From: G963677485 sp942492855
GTDB taxonomy: Bacteria > Armatimonadota > HRBIN16
Direction of reading: 5' to 3'
DNA length: 64,000 nt
NCBI GenBank assembly: GCA_942492855.1
Contig: OW818647.1
Location: forward strand, 4,898,001 to 4,962,000
Program-made: the position numbers and the translations under genes
The notes under the pieces: generated by a model
Seen by the model: only the letters and a program-made list of their open reading frames with translations
Told to the model about the DNA's origin: nothing
The model's database searches: none
Shown here: positions 43,522 through 51,957 of the stretch, piece by piece
Numbering within the stretch: the first letter of the stretch is position 1
Layout of the letters: the number at the start of each line of letters is the position of its first letter

Positions 43522-44091
43522 TTGAAAGCGATCTGCGTATACAGCTCATCCAGCGATGCGGTGCCCAGGCACTATTTCGATGCCGCGGAGGAGCTTGGCA
43601 CCGCCATCGCCCGGTCGGGATATTCGATGGTCTACGGGGGCGGGTGCATTGGTCTGATGGGTGCCTCAGCACGGGCCGCTCAGCAGCAAGGCGGTAAAGT
43701 GGTGGGTGTGATCCCCCACTTCCTGAATATTCCTGGTGTGGTCTACGATGGGGCTGATGAGCTGGTACTCACCCAAGATATGCGTGAGCGGAAGTCGATC
43801 ATGGCGGAGCGGGCGGACGCCTTCGTCGCGCTGCCCGGCGGATTTGGCACGCTGGAGGAGCTGCTTGAGATGATCACCCTGAAGCAGCTTGGTCAGCACT
43901 CCAAGCCCATCGTGATGATCAACACGGCCGATTTCTACCAGCCGTTGATTGACACCTTTGAGATGATGTTCGAGCAGCAGTTCGCCAAACCGTACTACCG
44001 CGAGCTGTATCACGTCGCACAGCATGCTGAGGAGGCGATGAGCTACATCGCCACTTACCAGCCGCCTGTGCGCCTGCAGAAGTGGTTTTAG
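43522..44091 (+). CDS. LOG family protein (cytokinin riboside 5'-monophosphate phosphoribohydrolase-like)
   Basis: A 189-residue TIGR00730-type Rossmann protein. The signature PGGFGTLEELLEMITLKQLG lies near residues 110-130, with YGGGCIGLMG near 36-45. In plants LOG releases active cytokinin; in bacteria the family hydrolyses nucleoside monophosphates. The most likely start is TTG at 43522, 5 bases after GGAGG; the ATG at 43510 lies upstream of that site. Divergent from the Nudix gene across about 95 bases. Confidence 0.82.
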   Translation: MKAICVYSSSSDAVPRHYFDAAEELGTAIARSGYSMVYGGGCIGLMGASARAAQQQGGKVVGVIPHFLNIPGVVYDGADELVLTQDMRERKSIMAERADAFVALPGGFGTLEELLEMITLKQLGQHSKPIVMINTADFYQPLIDTFEMMFEQQFAKPYYRELYHVAQHAEEAMSYIATYQPPVRLQKWF

Positions 44092-44125
44092 GGGACGACT
44101 TCTCGAGATCGCAGGGATAAGGTAT

Positions 44126-44153
44126 GCCAATCGGAAGATTGGCGTTCCCAGGG
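44126..44153. repeat. REP palindrome, family A
   Basis: GCCAATC-GGAA-GATTGGCGTTCCC unit between the LOG gene and the end of the DUF3866 gene. Confidence 0.8.
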
Positions 44154-44177
44154 GGCCGTATTAGAGATGACCAGGAA

Positions 44178-45254
44178 CTACCCGCCGGTCTTCACCCGTT
44201 GGGCGGCTACGATGCCGGCGGCGCCGGCGGACAGGAAGAACACGCGGTCCTGTTCGATGCTGCGGCCCATGGTCTTCACACCCACGCCGCGATGGGCCAG
44301 AACATCGAGCGCAGGCTGTCCGGCGGCATATACCAGCTCATGAGTTAAAGGCAGCGCTCGCACCGCACTGGCCGCCGATTCACCATATTCGCCCCCGTCG
44401 GAAGGAACCGGCACCACACATCCTGCCAGGCAAACCTGCGATAACACTGTCAAGCTGTGGTGGCTGAACCCCTGATGCCTGGGCCGTTTATCGCCCTCGC
44501 TGATGCGCAGCACAGCAATCGCCTGCCCGTGCAGGCTGTTCACCGCGTTCAAGCAGAGGCCTTGATCCACACCGCTGAAGCCGAACTTCGTGCCTGTGCC
44601 GGTGTTGCCCACACCCTGCCCCGTGATCACCACATCGGCTTGCAGAACCCTCTGAGCAGCCAGCAAGCCGCTATACACATTCACCGCCTCCAGATCGCCG
44701 CCAAACGCCTGTCCGCAGCTCACCGTGCCATGCAGCAGGTCAGCCTTCTTGAGCTGCCCCACCAGTTTACTCACGCCCAGATGAAGGCACGCGGTGTCGG
44801 TCATCACATAAACCACCCGCAGCTCCGGGTTGACCGCCGCAACCCCGGCAGCCACGGCTGCCACCTGACTGTGCAGACAAGTGCAGACCACCGGCAGTCC
44901 GCCCAGACAATCGGCATCGGCCAACTGCTCATGATGCACGCTCTGCTGCTCTTCACAGCTCAACACGGCATGTTGCAGCGGGGTGTATCGCAGCCTCATG
45001 ATGTGCCCAGGATCAGCAGTATACTCCGGTAGTTTGCCGCAGATGCTCTGCACATAGTCATATCCGCCCGAGCCCAGGCTCAGTCGGCGCGCTGTGTCAT
45101 TTACCACGACCTCATCACCGACGGCGGCTACCCCTACCAGTCCGGTCTGGCAGAGTGCCTGCCGATGCTCCGTGCCCACACGCAGCTCCAGCTCCTGAAG
45201 ACCTGGGGTATGGCTCAGCACCTGCAGCACCACGCCGCGGCTCAGCCCGATCAT
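44178..45254 (-). CDS. DUF3866 family protein
   Basis: A 358-residue protein of the DUF3866 family, best known from Gram-positive lineages. Typical features are seen: GDEVVVNDTARRLSLGSGGYDYV near residues 45-67, then HIMRLRYTPLQHAVLSCEEQ near 84-103, and central GGLPVVCTCLHSQVAAVAAG. Function is unknown. The ATG at 45254 overlaps the stop of the peptidase gene (ATGA) and has GGAGG 7 bases upstream; a longer frame to 45335 lies inside the peptidase gene and is rejected. Confidence 0.8.
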   Translation of the reverse strand: MIGLSRGVVLQVLSHTPGLQELELRVGTEHRQALCQTGLVGVAAVGDEVVVNDTARRLSLGSGGYDYVQSICGKLPEYTADPGHIMRLRYTPLQHAVLSCEEQQSVHHEQLADADCLGGLPVVCTCLHSQVAAVAAGVAAVNPELRVVYVMTDTACLHLGVSKLVGQLKKADLLHGTVSCGQAFGGDLEAVNVYSGLLAAQRVLQADVVITGQGVGNTGTGTKFGFSGVDQGLCLNAVNSLHGQAIAVLRISEGDKRPRHQGFSHHSLTVLSQVCLAGCVVPVPSDGGEYGESAASAVRALPLTHELVYAAGQPALDVLAHRGVGVKTMGRSIEQDRVFFLSAGAAGIVAAQRVKTGG

Positions 45255-46381
45255 CGGCAAGCCTCCGGCAGTGTGCTGGTCGCGATGCGCAGCACCAGCT
45301 CTGCACTGGCGACCAGTTGGTCGATATGACAGCACTCCTGGTGGGTATGCACATTCTGCATGGCGCAGCTCAGCACCGTGCTGGGGAGGCCGTTCGCGTT
45401 AAAGACGTTGGCGTCAGCACCACCACCCGTGTGGAACAGCACCGGTTCGATACCCATCTGCTGGAGAGCGTCTTGAGCGACCACCACCAGCGGATGCTGC
45501 TCATCCAACCGGTAGGCGACATATTCATGGTGGAGCTCCACTTCGAGCTTAGCCCCGAGTTTATCAACTGCCCTCTGCATGCAGTCGATCATATGCGCAG
45601 TCTGCGCCACCAGCTTGGAGGCATCGCGGCTGCGTGACTCAGCCGTGACCACCACCCGTTCGCACACCACATTGCAAGCTTGACCACCGGAGATTATCCC
45701 GATATTCGCTGTGGTTTCATCGTCAACTCGTCCCAGCCGCATCTCAGCAATCCCCATGGCGGCTGCCTGAATGGCACTAATCCCCTGCTCAGGATGCATA
45801 CCTGCATGGGCCGCCCGTCCGGTGATGACCATCTCAAAAACATCATGTGAGGGGGCACTCACCACGATCTTACCAACCGGCGCACTGGTATCCAGCACAT
45901 AACCGAAGTCGGCCTCTATCTGCGAGCAGTCGAACACACTGGCCCCGCGCAGACCGATCTCTTCCGCCACACTCAGCACCAGACTGATCTGACCATGAGA
46001 CAGGTTGTTTTCTTGAATGCATCTGATCATTTCGATCAGCACAGCTAACCCGACTTTATCGTCGGAACCAAGGATCGTGCGGCCATCGGTGCTGATCACG
46101 CCATCCTGTTCCACCAGTTGGATGCCGGTGGTCGGCTCCACGGTATCAGAGTGAGCACTGAAGAACATCGGCCGTTGCGGTCCGCCGTTACTTGGCAGCA
46201 CAGCCAGCACGTTGTTCGCGTTACCGCCCAGCTTCGCGCCGGCATCATCCTGCGTGACGTGCATCCCAAGCTGCCGAAGCATCGGGACCACCAATGCCAC
46301 AATCTCCGCTTCATGAAGTGCGGGGCTGTTGACCATGCAGAGTTGTTTGAATAAGTCGACGAGGCGTTGTTGATTGACCAT
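45251..46381 (-). CDS. M20 peptidase, PepT-like
   Basis: A 376-residue zinc peptidase. Metal/catalytic motifs in order: FFSAHSDTV (about 73-81; His and Asp), DGRTILGSDDKVGLAVL (about 95-111; bridging Asp), AEEIGLRG (about 136-143; catalytic Glu) and a distal His in the C-terminal half. The dimerisation domain lies between about 180 and 290. Pattern fits tripeptide aminopeptidase or related M20B peptidases. Upstream hairpin at 46421; cotranscribed with DUF3866. Confidence 0.85.
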   Translation of the reverse strand: MVNQQRLVDLFKQLCMVNSPALHEAEIVALVVPMLRQLGMHVTQDDAGAKLGGNANNVLAVLPSNGGPQRPMFFSAHSDTVEPTTGIQLVEQDGVISTDGRTILGSDDKVGLAVLIEMIRCIQENNLSHGQISLVLSVAEEIGLRGASVFDCSQIEADFGYVLDTSAPVGKIVVSAPSHDVFEMVITGRAAHAGMHPEQGISAIQAAAMGIAEMRLGRVDDETTANIGIISGGQACNVVCERVVVTAESRSRDASKLVAQTAHMIDCMQRAVDKLGAKLEVELHHEYVAYRLDEQHPLVVVAQDALQQMGIEPVLFHTGGGADANVFNANGLPSTVLSCAMQNVHTHQECCHIDQLVASAELVLRIATSTLPEACR

Positions 46382-46420
46382 ATGACCTCCATGACCCGTA
46401 CACAGAATTGTATTACCGGC

Positions 46421-46464
46421 CGCGTCGATGGGTGAAAATCGTCTGATCTTGACCCATCGACGCG
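46421..46464. terminator. 13-bp perfect hairpin between SIS and peptidase genes
   Basis: CGCGTCGATGGGT and ACCCATCGACGCG with an 18-base loop. It lies downstream of the SIS gene stop (46483 on the minus strand), so it may end that transcript before the peptidase gene starts. There is no strong T-run. Confidence 0.55.
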
Positions 46465-46482
46465 TCAGATTGCTGACATCAC

Positions 46483-47529
46483 TTAGCGTGTGATGGTGAT
46501 CTTGTTCAATCCTTTGGAATCATCGGGGTTCATACCTCGAGTCATCGTCAGGTGACACGCGAACAACTGAGCATACACAATCAGCGCGATTGGGCTGATA
46601 CGCTCATCGGGGAATCCGGCGATCTGAACACTCTTGGTGGCCACATCCTGGATTTCGGTCTGAGAGCTATACACAATCACCTCAGCGCGGCGCTCCATGA
46701 GGGTATTCGCCAGTTGAAGCATGGTGGCATAACCGCGGCCATCCGGGGCGAACAGGAAGCAAGGGAAGCCGGCATTCGCCACCGAAAGTGGACCATGCAT
46801 GAAGTCCGCTGCCGAGTAGCTCTTTGCCAATGTGCCGCTGGTCTCCATCATTTTCAGCGCCGCTTCGTGCGCAGTGCAGTAGTTATAACCGCGCGCCAGA
46901 GTAAAGCACGCCGGCGCATAGCGGTAACGCTCAGCCAGCCTGGCGATCTTCTCCTCAGAGTTCAGAGCGTGCTCCATCCCTGCTTTGACCTGCAGAAGCT
47001 GCGGCTTGATATCCTCATCCGCCAGGTTCGCGACCAGCATGGCGATGATGGACATCGTGGATGTGTAGGTCTTGGTGGCGGCAAACCCCTTTTCCACACC
47101 GCAGTGGCAGCTCAACAGGTACTCTGCCGTCTGGGCCAGCTCACTGGTATCATCGTTGGTGATCGCTGCGGTCAAAGCACCAGCCGCTCGTCCGGCAGAC
47201 ACCACTTCGACTACGTCGGCACCCTTGCCGGACTGGCTGATGCCAATCACAAGGGTTTGGTTCAGGTCCATTTTGCCGCCATACAGCGTAAAGGCACTGG
47301 GAGCGGCCAGCACCACGGGGATGCCGAGTTCGATTTCAAAACGGTATTTGGCATACTGGGCGGCATTGTCCGACGTCCCGCGGGCGGCGATCATCGCGAA
47401 CCGGATATTGCGTTTACGTATCTCATCCGCCAGGGGCTTAACCATCTGCGGGCCGATCTGCATCAGATTGGCCAACACCTCAGGCTGCTGCCCGATCTCT
47501 TGTCTCATGTTACTATTGGTAAATGGCAT
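46483..47529 (-). CDS. SIS domain protein, GlmS isomerase-domain-like
   Basis: A 348-residue protein with two sugar isomerase (SIS) domains and no glutaminase domain. ARGTSDNAAQYAKY (about residues 49-62) and GISQSGKGADVVEV (about 95-108) are sugar-phosphate-binding loops as in the isomerase half of GlmS, and ATKTYT (about 151) and the C-terminal NPDDSKGLNKIT match GlmS/AgaS-type proteins. Likely a sugar-phosphate isomerase or deaminase acting on an amino sugar. Start has GGAGG 7 bases upstream. Confidence 0.83.
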   Translation of the reverse strand: MPFTNSNMRQEIGQQPEVLANLMQIGPQMVKPLADEIRKRNIRFAMIAARGTSDNAAQYAKYRFEIELGIPVVLAAPSAFTLYGGKMDLNQTLVIGISQSGKGADVVEVVSAGRAAGALTAAITNDDTSELAQTAEYLLSCHCGVEKGFAATKTYTSTMSIIAMLVANLADEDIKPQLLQVKAGMEHALNSEEKIARLAERYRYAPACFTLARGYNYCTAHEAALKMMETSGTLAKSYSAADFMHGPLSVANAGFPCFLFAPDGRGYATMLQLANTLMERRAEVIVYSSQTEIQDVATKSVQIAGFPDERISPIALIVYAQLFACHLTMTRGMNPDDSKGLNKITITR

Positions 47530-47608
47530 TTAGATACCTCCATACTATTATCCGTTGAATCTGCTTCGATTTGCAGGGTTGTTTCACGGTGACCGTTTGG
47601 CTGCCGGT

Positions 47609-47788
47609 ATGCGCCCCTTCGCGCCTTCGCGTGAGACCTCCCTGCCCTATGCGTCCCTTGTGCCTTGCCCCATTGCGTTGGAATCATTCAGCACAGACGG
47701 ACGAATAGGACGGGAGGCTAAACGCCAGACCGGCGCGGTCTACACCTGCATACTCGGACTGAGCGTACCGTAAGACCGCCCCGGACAT
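47609..47788. repeat. Direct repeat, copy 1 (about 180 bp)
   Basis: Closely similar to 47837-48027, sharing the GAATCATTCA, GGGAGGCTAA, CCAGACCGGCGCGGTCTAC and GTACCGTAAGACCGCCCC blocks. Confidence 0.75.
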
Positions 47789-47836
47789 GACCACCCCGCG
47801 GTCATTCATCCTTCGCACCTTCGCGTCTTCGCGTGC

Positions 47837-48027
47837 CATGCGCCCCTCCGCGTCCTCCGCGCCTTCGCGTGAGACCTTCCTGCCATTTGCGCCCCTTGTG
47901 CCTTTGCGCCATTGCGTTGGAATCATTCAACACTGACGGACGAGTGGAACGGGAGGCTAACCGCCAGACCGGCGCGGTCTACACCTGCATAGGCAGAGTA
48001 AGCGTACCGTAAGACCGCCCCGGACAT
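47837..48027. repeat. Direct repeat, copy 2 (about 190 bp)
   Basis: Same order of blocks as copy 1 with scattered substitutions and a few indels, so the duplication is not very recent. Confidence 0.75.
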
Positions 48028-48163
48028 AGTTATACCCAACCTAATCTGCGTAATCTGCGTAATCTGTGGATAAATCCCCTCCCCTTCGCGGAACTGCCCG
48101 CGGTTTGGCATAATAACTACGGCACACGGATATTTCGCACATAAGGGCACTTACCAAACAGCT

Positions 48164-51100
48164 ATGTTCCTCAAACGCCTCCAGATTCTGGGATTTAAGA
48201 GTTTCGCCGACAAGACCACCATCGACTTCGCCGATGGTGTGACGGCGGTTGTGGGTCCCAACGGCTCGGGCAAGAGCAACATCGGCGACGCGATGATCTG
48301 GGTTCTGGGCGAATCCAACGCACGAACCCTCCGTGCCGACAGCAGCTCTGAGGTCATCTTCGCCGGAAGCACCAAACGCAAGCCGCTTGGCATGGCAGAG
48401 GTCAGCCTCACCATCGACAATACCGCCCGCACGCTGCCCACTGACTTCGCCGAGGTCACCGTCACCCGCCGCGTCTACCGATCTGGTGAAAGCGAGTTTT
48501 TGATCAACAAAAGCCCCTGTCGTCTAAAGGATATCCAGGAGCTGTTCATGGATACCGGTGTGGGACGCAGCAGCTACGCCATTCTCACCCAGAGCGAGGT
48601 CGATGCCGTGCTCTCCGCCAAGCCAGAAGAGCGGCGCATGTTGTTTGAAGAGGCGGCGGGTATTCAGAAATACCGCAACCGAAAGCGAGAAGCACTCCGG
48701 CGTCTGGAAAACACCGAAGCCAACCTCAACCGAGTGATCGACATCCTGGGCGAGCTTGATGTGCAGCGTGAACCCATGCGCGTGCAGGCCGAGATCGCCT
48801 CACGCTACCTCACCCTCTCCGACCGGCTGAAACAAATTGAAGTGGACAGCCTATGGGCCCAGTGGGTTCAGGCGGAACAGAGCCGGCAGGAAGCTGAGAC
48901 ACAGGGTCAGCTTCTGCACAAATCGGTATTGCAGCTCAATGAGCAGATGACCCATTGTGAGGCGGACTCCAGGCGGTTGGCGGCCGAGATCGCACACCTT
49001 GACACGCAGATCGACACTCTCCGGGTCGAACAGCAGCGGTTGATCACCGAGATCGAACGTGGCGACGGCACAAGAAGGCTATCTGAGGAACGCATCCACA
49101 ACGCTCAGACCAACTCCGAGACACTTCAAGCTGAGATCACAGAGCTTCAAGCCAGGCAGAGCGCCAACACGGCTCAGCTCGCAGTCTTGCGCCAGCAGGC
49201 CCAGGAATTGCAGGCACAGCATCAGACAGCCGTGCAGGCTTGCGCCACAGCCAAGCAGTCCCTTACCACCGCCCAGAGGGTGCTGCAGGAGGCACAGCTC
49301 GCCGAGTTGAGCCGTGCGCAGGAGGTCAGTAAACTCCGCACCCAACTCAGCAACCTGCAACAGCGTGAGGCAGAGCATAGGCAGAGCCAACAACGTATCG
49401 TGCAGGCTCAGGATGAGCTCTCAACCCGTGAGGAGCAGATGCTACAGGCGGTAGCCCAGTCGGACACCATCCGGCAGACCACGCAAGACAGCCTGACGCA
49501 GTTTGAAGCCGATATCAAAGCGCTCGAAGAGCAGATACAAAAAGACCGCGCGGCCATCAGCAAAAGTCAAGAGGCCTGGCAGCAGTCGGCCCGGCAGAAT
49601 GCCGCGCTGGCCGCCCGCCTGCAGGCTTTAGTGGAGAGTGAAGCCGCTCAGGAGGGCCTGTTCGGCGGGGTCAAGGCCGTGCTGGATGGCATCAAGAAGC
49701 TCGAGATCGACGGAAACTACCAATTAGTTGTTGATATCATGCGTCCCTTTGAGGAGTTCGTCACCGCCATCGAGGTCGCGTTGGGTGCCAGCGCGCAGGA
49801 CATCGTCTGCCCCACCCAGCAAGAGGCGCGCACGGCCATCAACTGGTTGAAGCAAAACTCCCGCGGACGGGCTACTTTCCTGCCCATGGACAGCATTCAG
49901 CCCAACATCCCCCCCAAGGAGCTTGATAAGGCGATCAGCGAGGGGCTGGCCATAGGTTACGCCAGCGACCTGGTAAGCATCGAGCCCGGGTTTCAGGATG
50001 TGGCAGCTCATCTGCTGGGGCGCGTAGTGGTGGCAGTGGACTATGATGCTGCGGTAAAGATCAGCCAAAAATACAACGGCTGGGCCCGCATCGTCACGCC
50101 AGAAGGTGAGCTGTTCACTCCAGGCGGCGCTGTCACCGGCGGTAAGATGCCGGGTAAGGCCACTGGCATCGTCTCGCGGAAGGCGGAAAAGACCCGCACA
50201 GAGCAGTTACTGGCCACAGGCCGTGACCAAGAGGCGAAACACAAGCAGTCGACCACCAGCGCGAACGAATGGCTGAACAAGCATGACACGGAGCTGAAGA
50301 CGGCGCGCCAGGGCCTCAGTCAGATGCAGTCGGAGCTGATGAAGCAAGAGCGCGAGCACCAGTCTGCCACCCAGCGCCTGGAGACCGTGCGGCGTGACAA
50401 GCAGTCCGGTGAGGCGCGCATTGCCAGCATCACGCAGCAGCTCGCGGATTTATCACCGCAGATTGAGCTGATCAAACAGCAATTAGAGCATTTGGATGAT
50501 ACCAGCCCCTCCGCGGTCAACCCCACCGCGGAGCTGCAGGCCGCTCGCGAGGGGGCCGCGCAGATCAGCCAGCAGGCCGAAGTCGATCTGAGCCGAATCC
50601 AGGAGCAGCAGCGCTCGCTTGCCCGTGAGGATCAGGCGCTCCTCAAGGCCATCGCCGATGCCAGCGCACAGCTCCAACTGCGCCAGGAGCGTCTGCGCAA
50701 GCTCTCTCAGGGCAGCGAAGCGGACGAAAAGGGCCTGATTGAGCTCAGCATCAAACTGGCTGACCTGAAGGGTCAGCGCGACCAGGTTGACGCTAACCTC
50801 AGCCAGAAGCGTGTCGCTCGTGCGGAGCGCAGCGAGAAGAGCCAGGCCAACAACGCCAGTGTGCGGGAGCTGGTGCGCAAACAGCAGTCCAATAGCGACC
50901 AGCAGCACCAACTGCAACTGCAGCTCGCCAGACTGGAGGTGCAGCACAGCCAGTTGGTCACCCGCTTGTGGGAAGACTACGACATCGACGCCAACCAGGG
51001 GCCGCCTGCGGACTTTGAAGCACCACCCAAGGAAGTGCAATCTGAGATCAACCGGCTGCGCCGTGATCTGCGAAGCATGGGCAATGTAAATGTCGGGGCG

Positions 51101-51694
51101 GTGGAAGAGTACAACCGCATCTCCGAGCGGTTTGACTTCCTGACGAAACAGCACGAGGACCTCAATCTGGCGAAAGCTAACGTGCTGCAAGCGATCCAAG
51201 AGATTGACCACAGCACCCGTGACCTCTTTACTAACACCTTCCTTCAGGTACAAGATGCCTTCAGCAAGATTTTCACAGAGCTGTTCGGTGGCGGAGAAGC
51301 GCAGCTCACGCTCACCATGCCTGACAATCCGCTTGAGACCGGTGTCGATATCTATGTGGAACCGCCAGGTAAACGGCGTCAAAATTTGAACCTGCTGTCC
51401 GGCGGGGAGCGCAGCCTAACGGCATCTGCCCTGCTGTTCGCCTTCATGACGGTCAAGCCCAGCCCCTTCTGCACCCTTGACGAGGTGGATGCTGCCATGG
51501 ATGGTGCCAATGTGGAGCGGTTTGCTGATTTGCTCAAGAGCTTCTCGCTGCGTAGTCAGGTGATTGTAATCACGCACAACGCCAGCACGATGGAGCGTGC
51601 GGATAGCTGGTATGGTGTCACCATGCAGGAGCCGGGTGTCAGCAGTATCATCAGCTACAAAGCTCCACTACTGCAGGAACAGCTTAGTTCGTAA
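48164..51694 (+). CDS. smc: Chromosome segregation protein SMC
   Basis: A full-length 1176-residue SMC. Walker A GPNGSGKS is at residues 31-38, followed by long coiled coils (about 170-490 and 680-1000) around a hinge domain (about 495-660, GLFGGVKAVLDGI...VALGASAQDIV). The C-terminal head carries the ABC signature LSGGERSLTAS (about 1076) and Walker B FCTLDEVDAAMDGANVERF (about 1100). It forms a DNA-loop-extruding complex with ScpA and ScpB, both encoded about 5-6.5 kb downstream on the same strand. The start is the first in-frame ATG that leaves a complete head domain. Confidence 0.97.
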   Translation: MFLKRLQILGFKSFADKTTIDFADGVTAVVGPNGSGKSNIGDAMIWVLGESNARTLRADSSSEVIFAGSTKRKPLGMAEVSLTIDNTARTLPTDFAEVTVTRRVYRSGESEFLINKSPCRLKDIQELFMDTGVGRSSYAILTQSEVDAVLSAKPEERRMLFEEAAGIQKYRNRKREALRRLENTEANLNRVIDILGELDVQREPMRVQAEIASRYLTLSDRLKQIEVDSLWAQWVQAEQSRQEAETQGQLLHKSVLQLNEQMTHCEADSRRLAAEIAHLDTQIDTLRVEQQRLITEIERGDGTRRLSEERIHNAQTNSETLQAEITELQARQSANTAQLAVLRQQAQELQAQHQTAVQACATAKQSLTTAQRVLQEAQLAELSRAQEVSKLRTQLSNLQQREAEHRQSQQRIVQAQDELSTREEQMLQAVAQSDTIRQTTQDSLTQFEADIKALEEQIQKDRAAISKSQEAWQQSARQNAALAARLQALVESEAAQEGLFGGVKAVLDGIKKLEIDGNYQLVVDIMRPFEEFVTAIEVALGASAQDIVCPTQQEARTAINWLKQNSRGRATFLPMDSIQPNIPPKELDKAISEGLAIGYASDLVSIEPGFQDVAAHLLGRVVVAVDYDAAVKISQKYNGWARIVTPEGELFTPGGAVTGGKMPGKATGIVSRKAEKTRTEQLLATGRDQEAKHKQSTTSANEWLNKHDTELKTARQGLSQMQSELMKQEREHQSATQRLETVRRDKQSGEARIASITQQLADLSPQIELIKQQLEHLDDTSPSAVNPTAELQAAREGAAQISQQAEVDLSRIQEQQRSLAREDQALLKAIADASAQLQLRQERLRKLSQGSEADEKGLIELSIKLADLKGQRDQVDANLSQKRVARAERSEKSQANNASVRELVRKQQSNSDQQHQLQLQLARLEVQHSQLVTRLWEDYDIDANQGPPADFEAPPKEVQSEINRLRRDLRSMGNVNVGAVEEYNRISERFDFLTKQHEDLNLAKANVLQAIQEIDHSTRDLFTNTFLQVQDAFSKIFTELFGGGEAQLTLTMPDNPLETGVDIYVEPPGKRRQNLNLLSGGERSLTASALLFAFMTVKPSPFCTLDEVDAAMDGANVERFADLLKSFSLRSQVIVITHNASTMERADSWYGVTMQEPGVSSIISYKAPLLQEQLSS

Positions 51695-51957
51695 TCCTGG
51701 CAATCACCCTCAGTTTGATATACCTTAGCACCCAAGATTCGCGCACCCACTTCTAAACTGCCACCTTTCTTGGCAATCGTCTGCGCATACCTATCCACCA
51801 AGGTTACCACACACGCCTCTGATGGTCTATGGAACCCATTGACATCTATGTGATGAACGCGCATAATATTTGTAACGATGTGGAACGAACCATCCGATTT
51901 GACTATGACGTCACTCGGCAACCATCGTTCATGATGAAAGATCAAGGAGTTCACAGC

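Larger units (their letters stand above)
47530..48163. other. Gene-free spacer with a long direct repeat
   Basis: About 630 bases upstream of smc. It contains two copies of a 180-190-bp direct repeat and runs of CCTTCGCG/CCTCCGCG- and ATCTGCGTA-type short phrases. No credible gene is seen. The smc promoter is probably within the last 80 bases; a CATAAT at about 48108 could be its -10. Confidence 0.6.

Noticed and set aside
46552..47592. A 346-codon plus-strand frame opposite the SIS-domain gene
   Set aside because: The SIS motifs and ribosome site are on the minus strand; the plus frame has no recognisable domain.
47609..48027. Direct repeats considered as a CRISPR array
   Set aside because: Only two copies, about 180-190 bp long, with no short regular repeats or unique spacers and no cas genes.
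50483..51382. A 299-codon minus-strand frame opposite smc
   Set aside because: It is antisense to the conserved SMC coiled coil and head and shows only Leu/Val-rich sequence typical of an antisense shadow.
51655..51954. A 99-codon minus-strand frame between smc and the TIG/dockerin gene, with fairly protein-like composition
   Set aside because: It overlaps the end of smc, its first codon is GTG without a ribosome site, and the promoter and ribosome site of the TIG gene fall within it. Homologues in other genomes would change this view.
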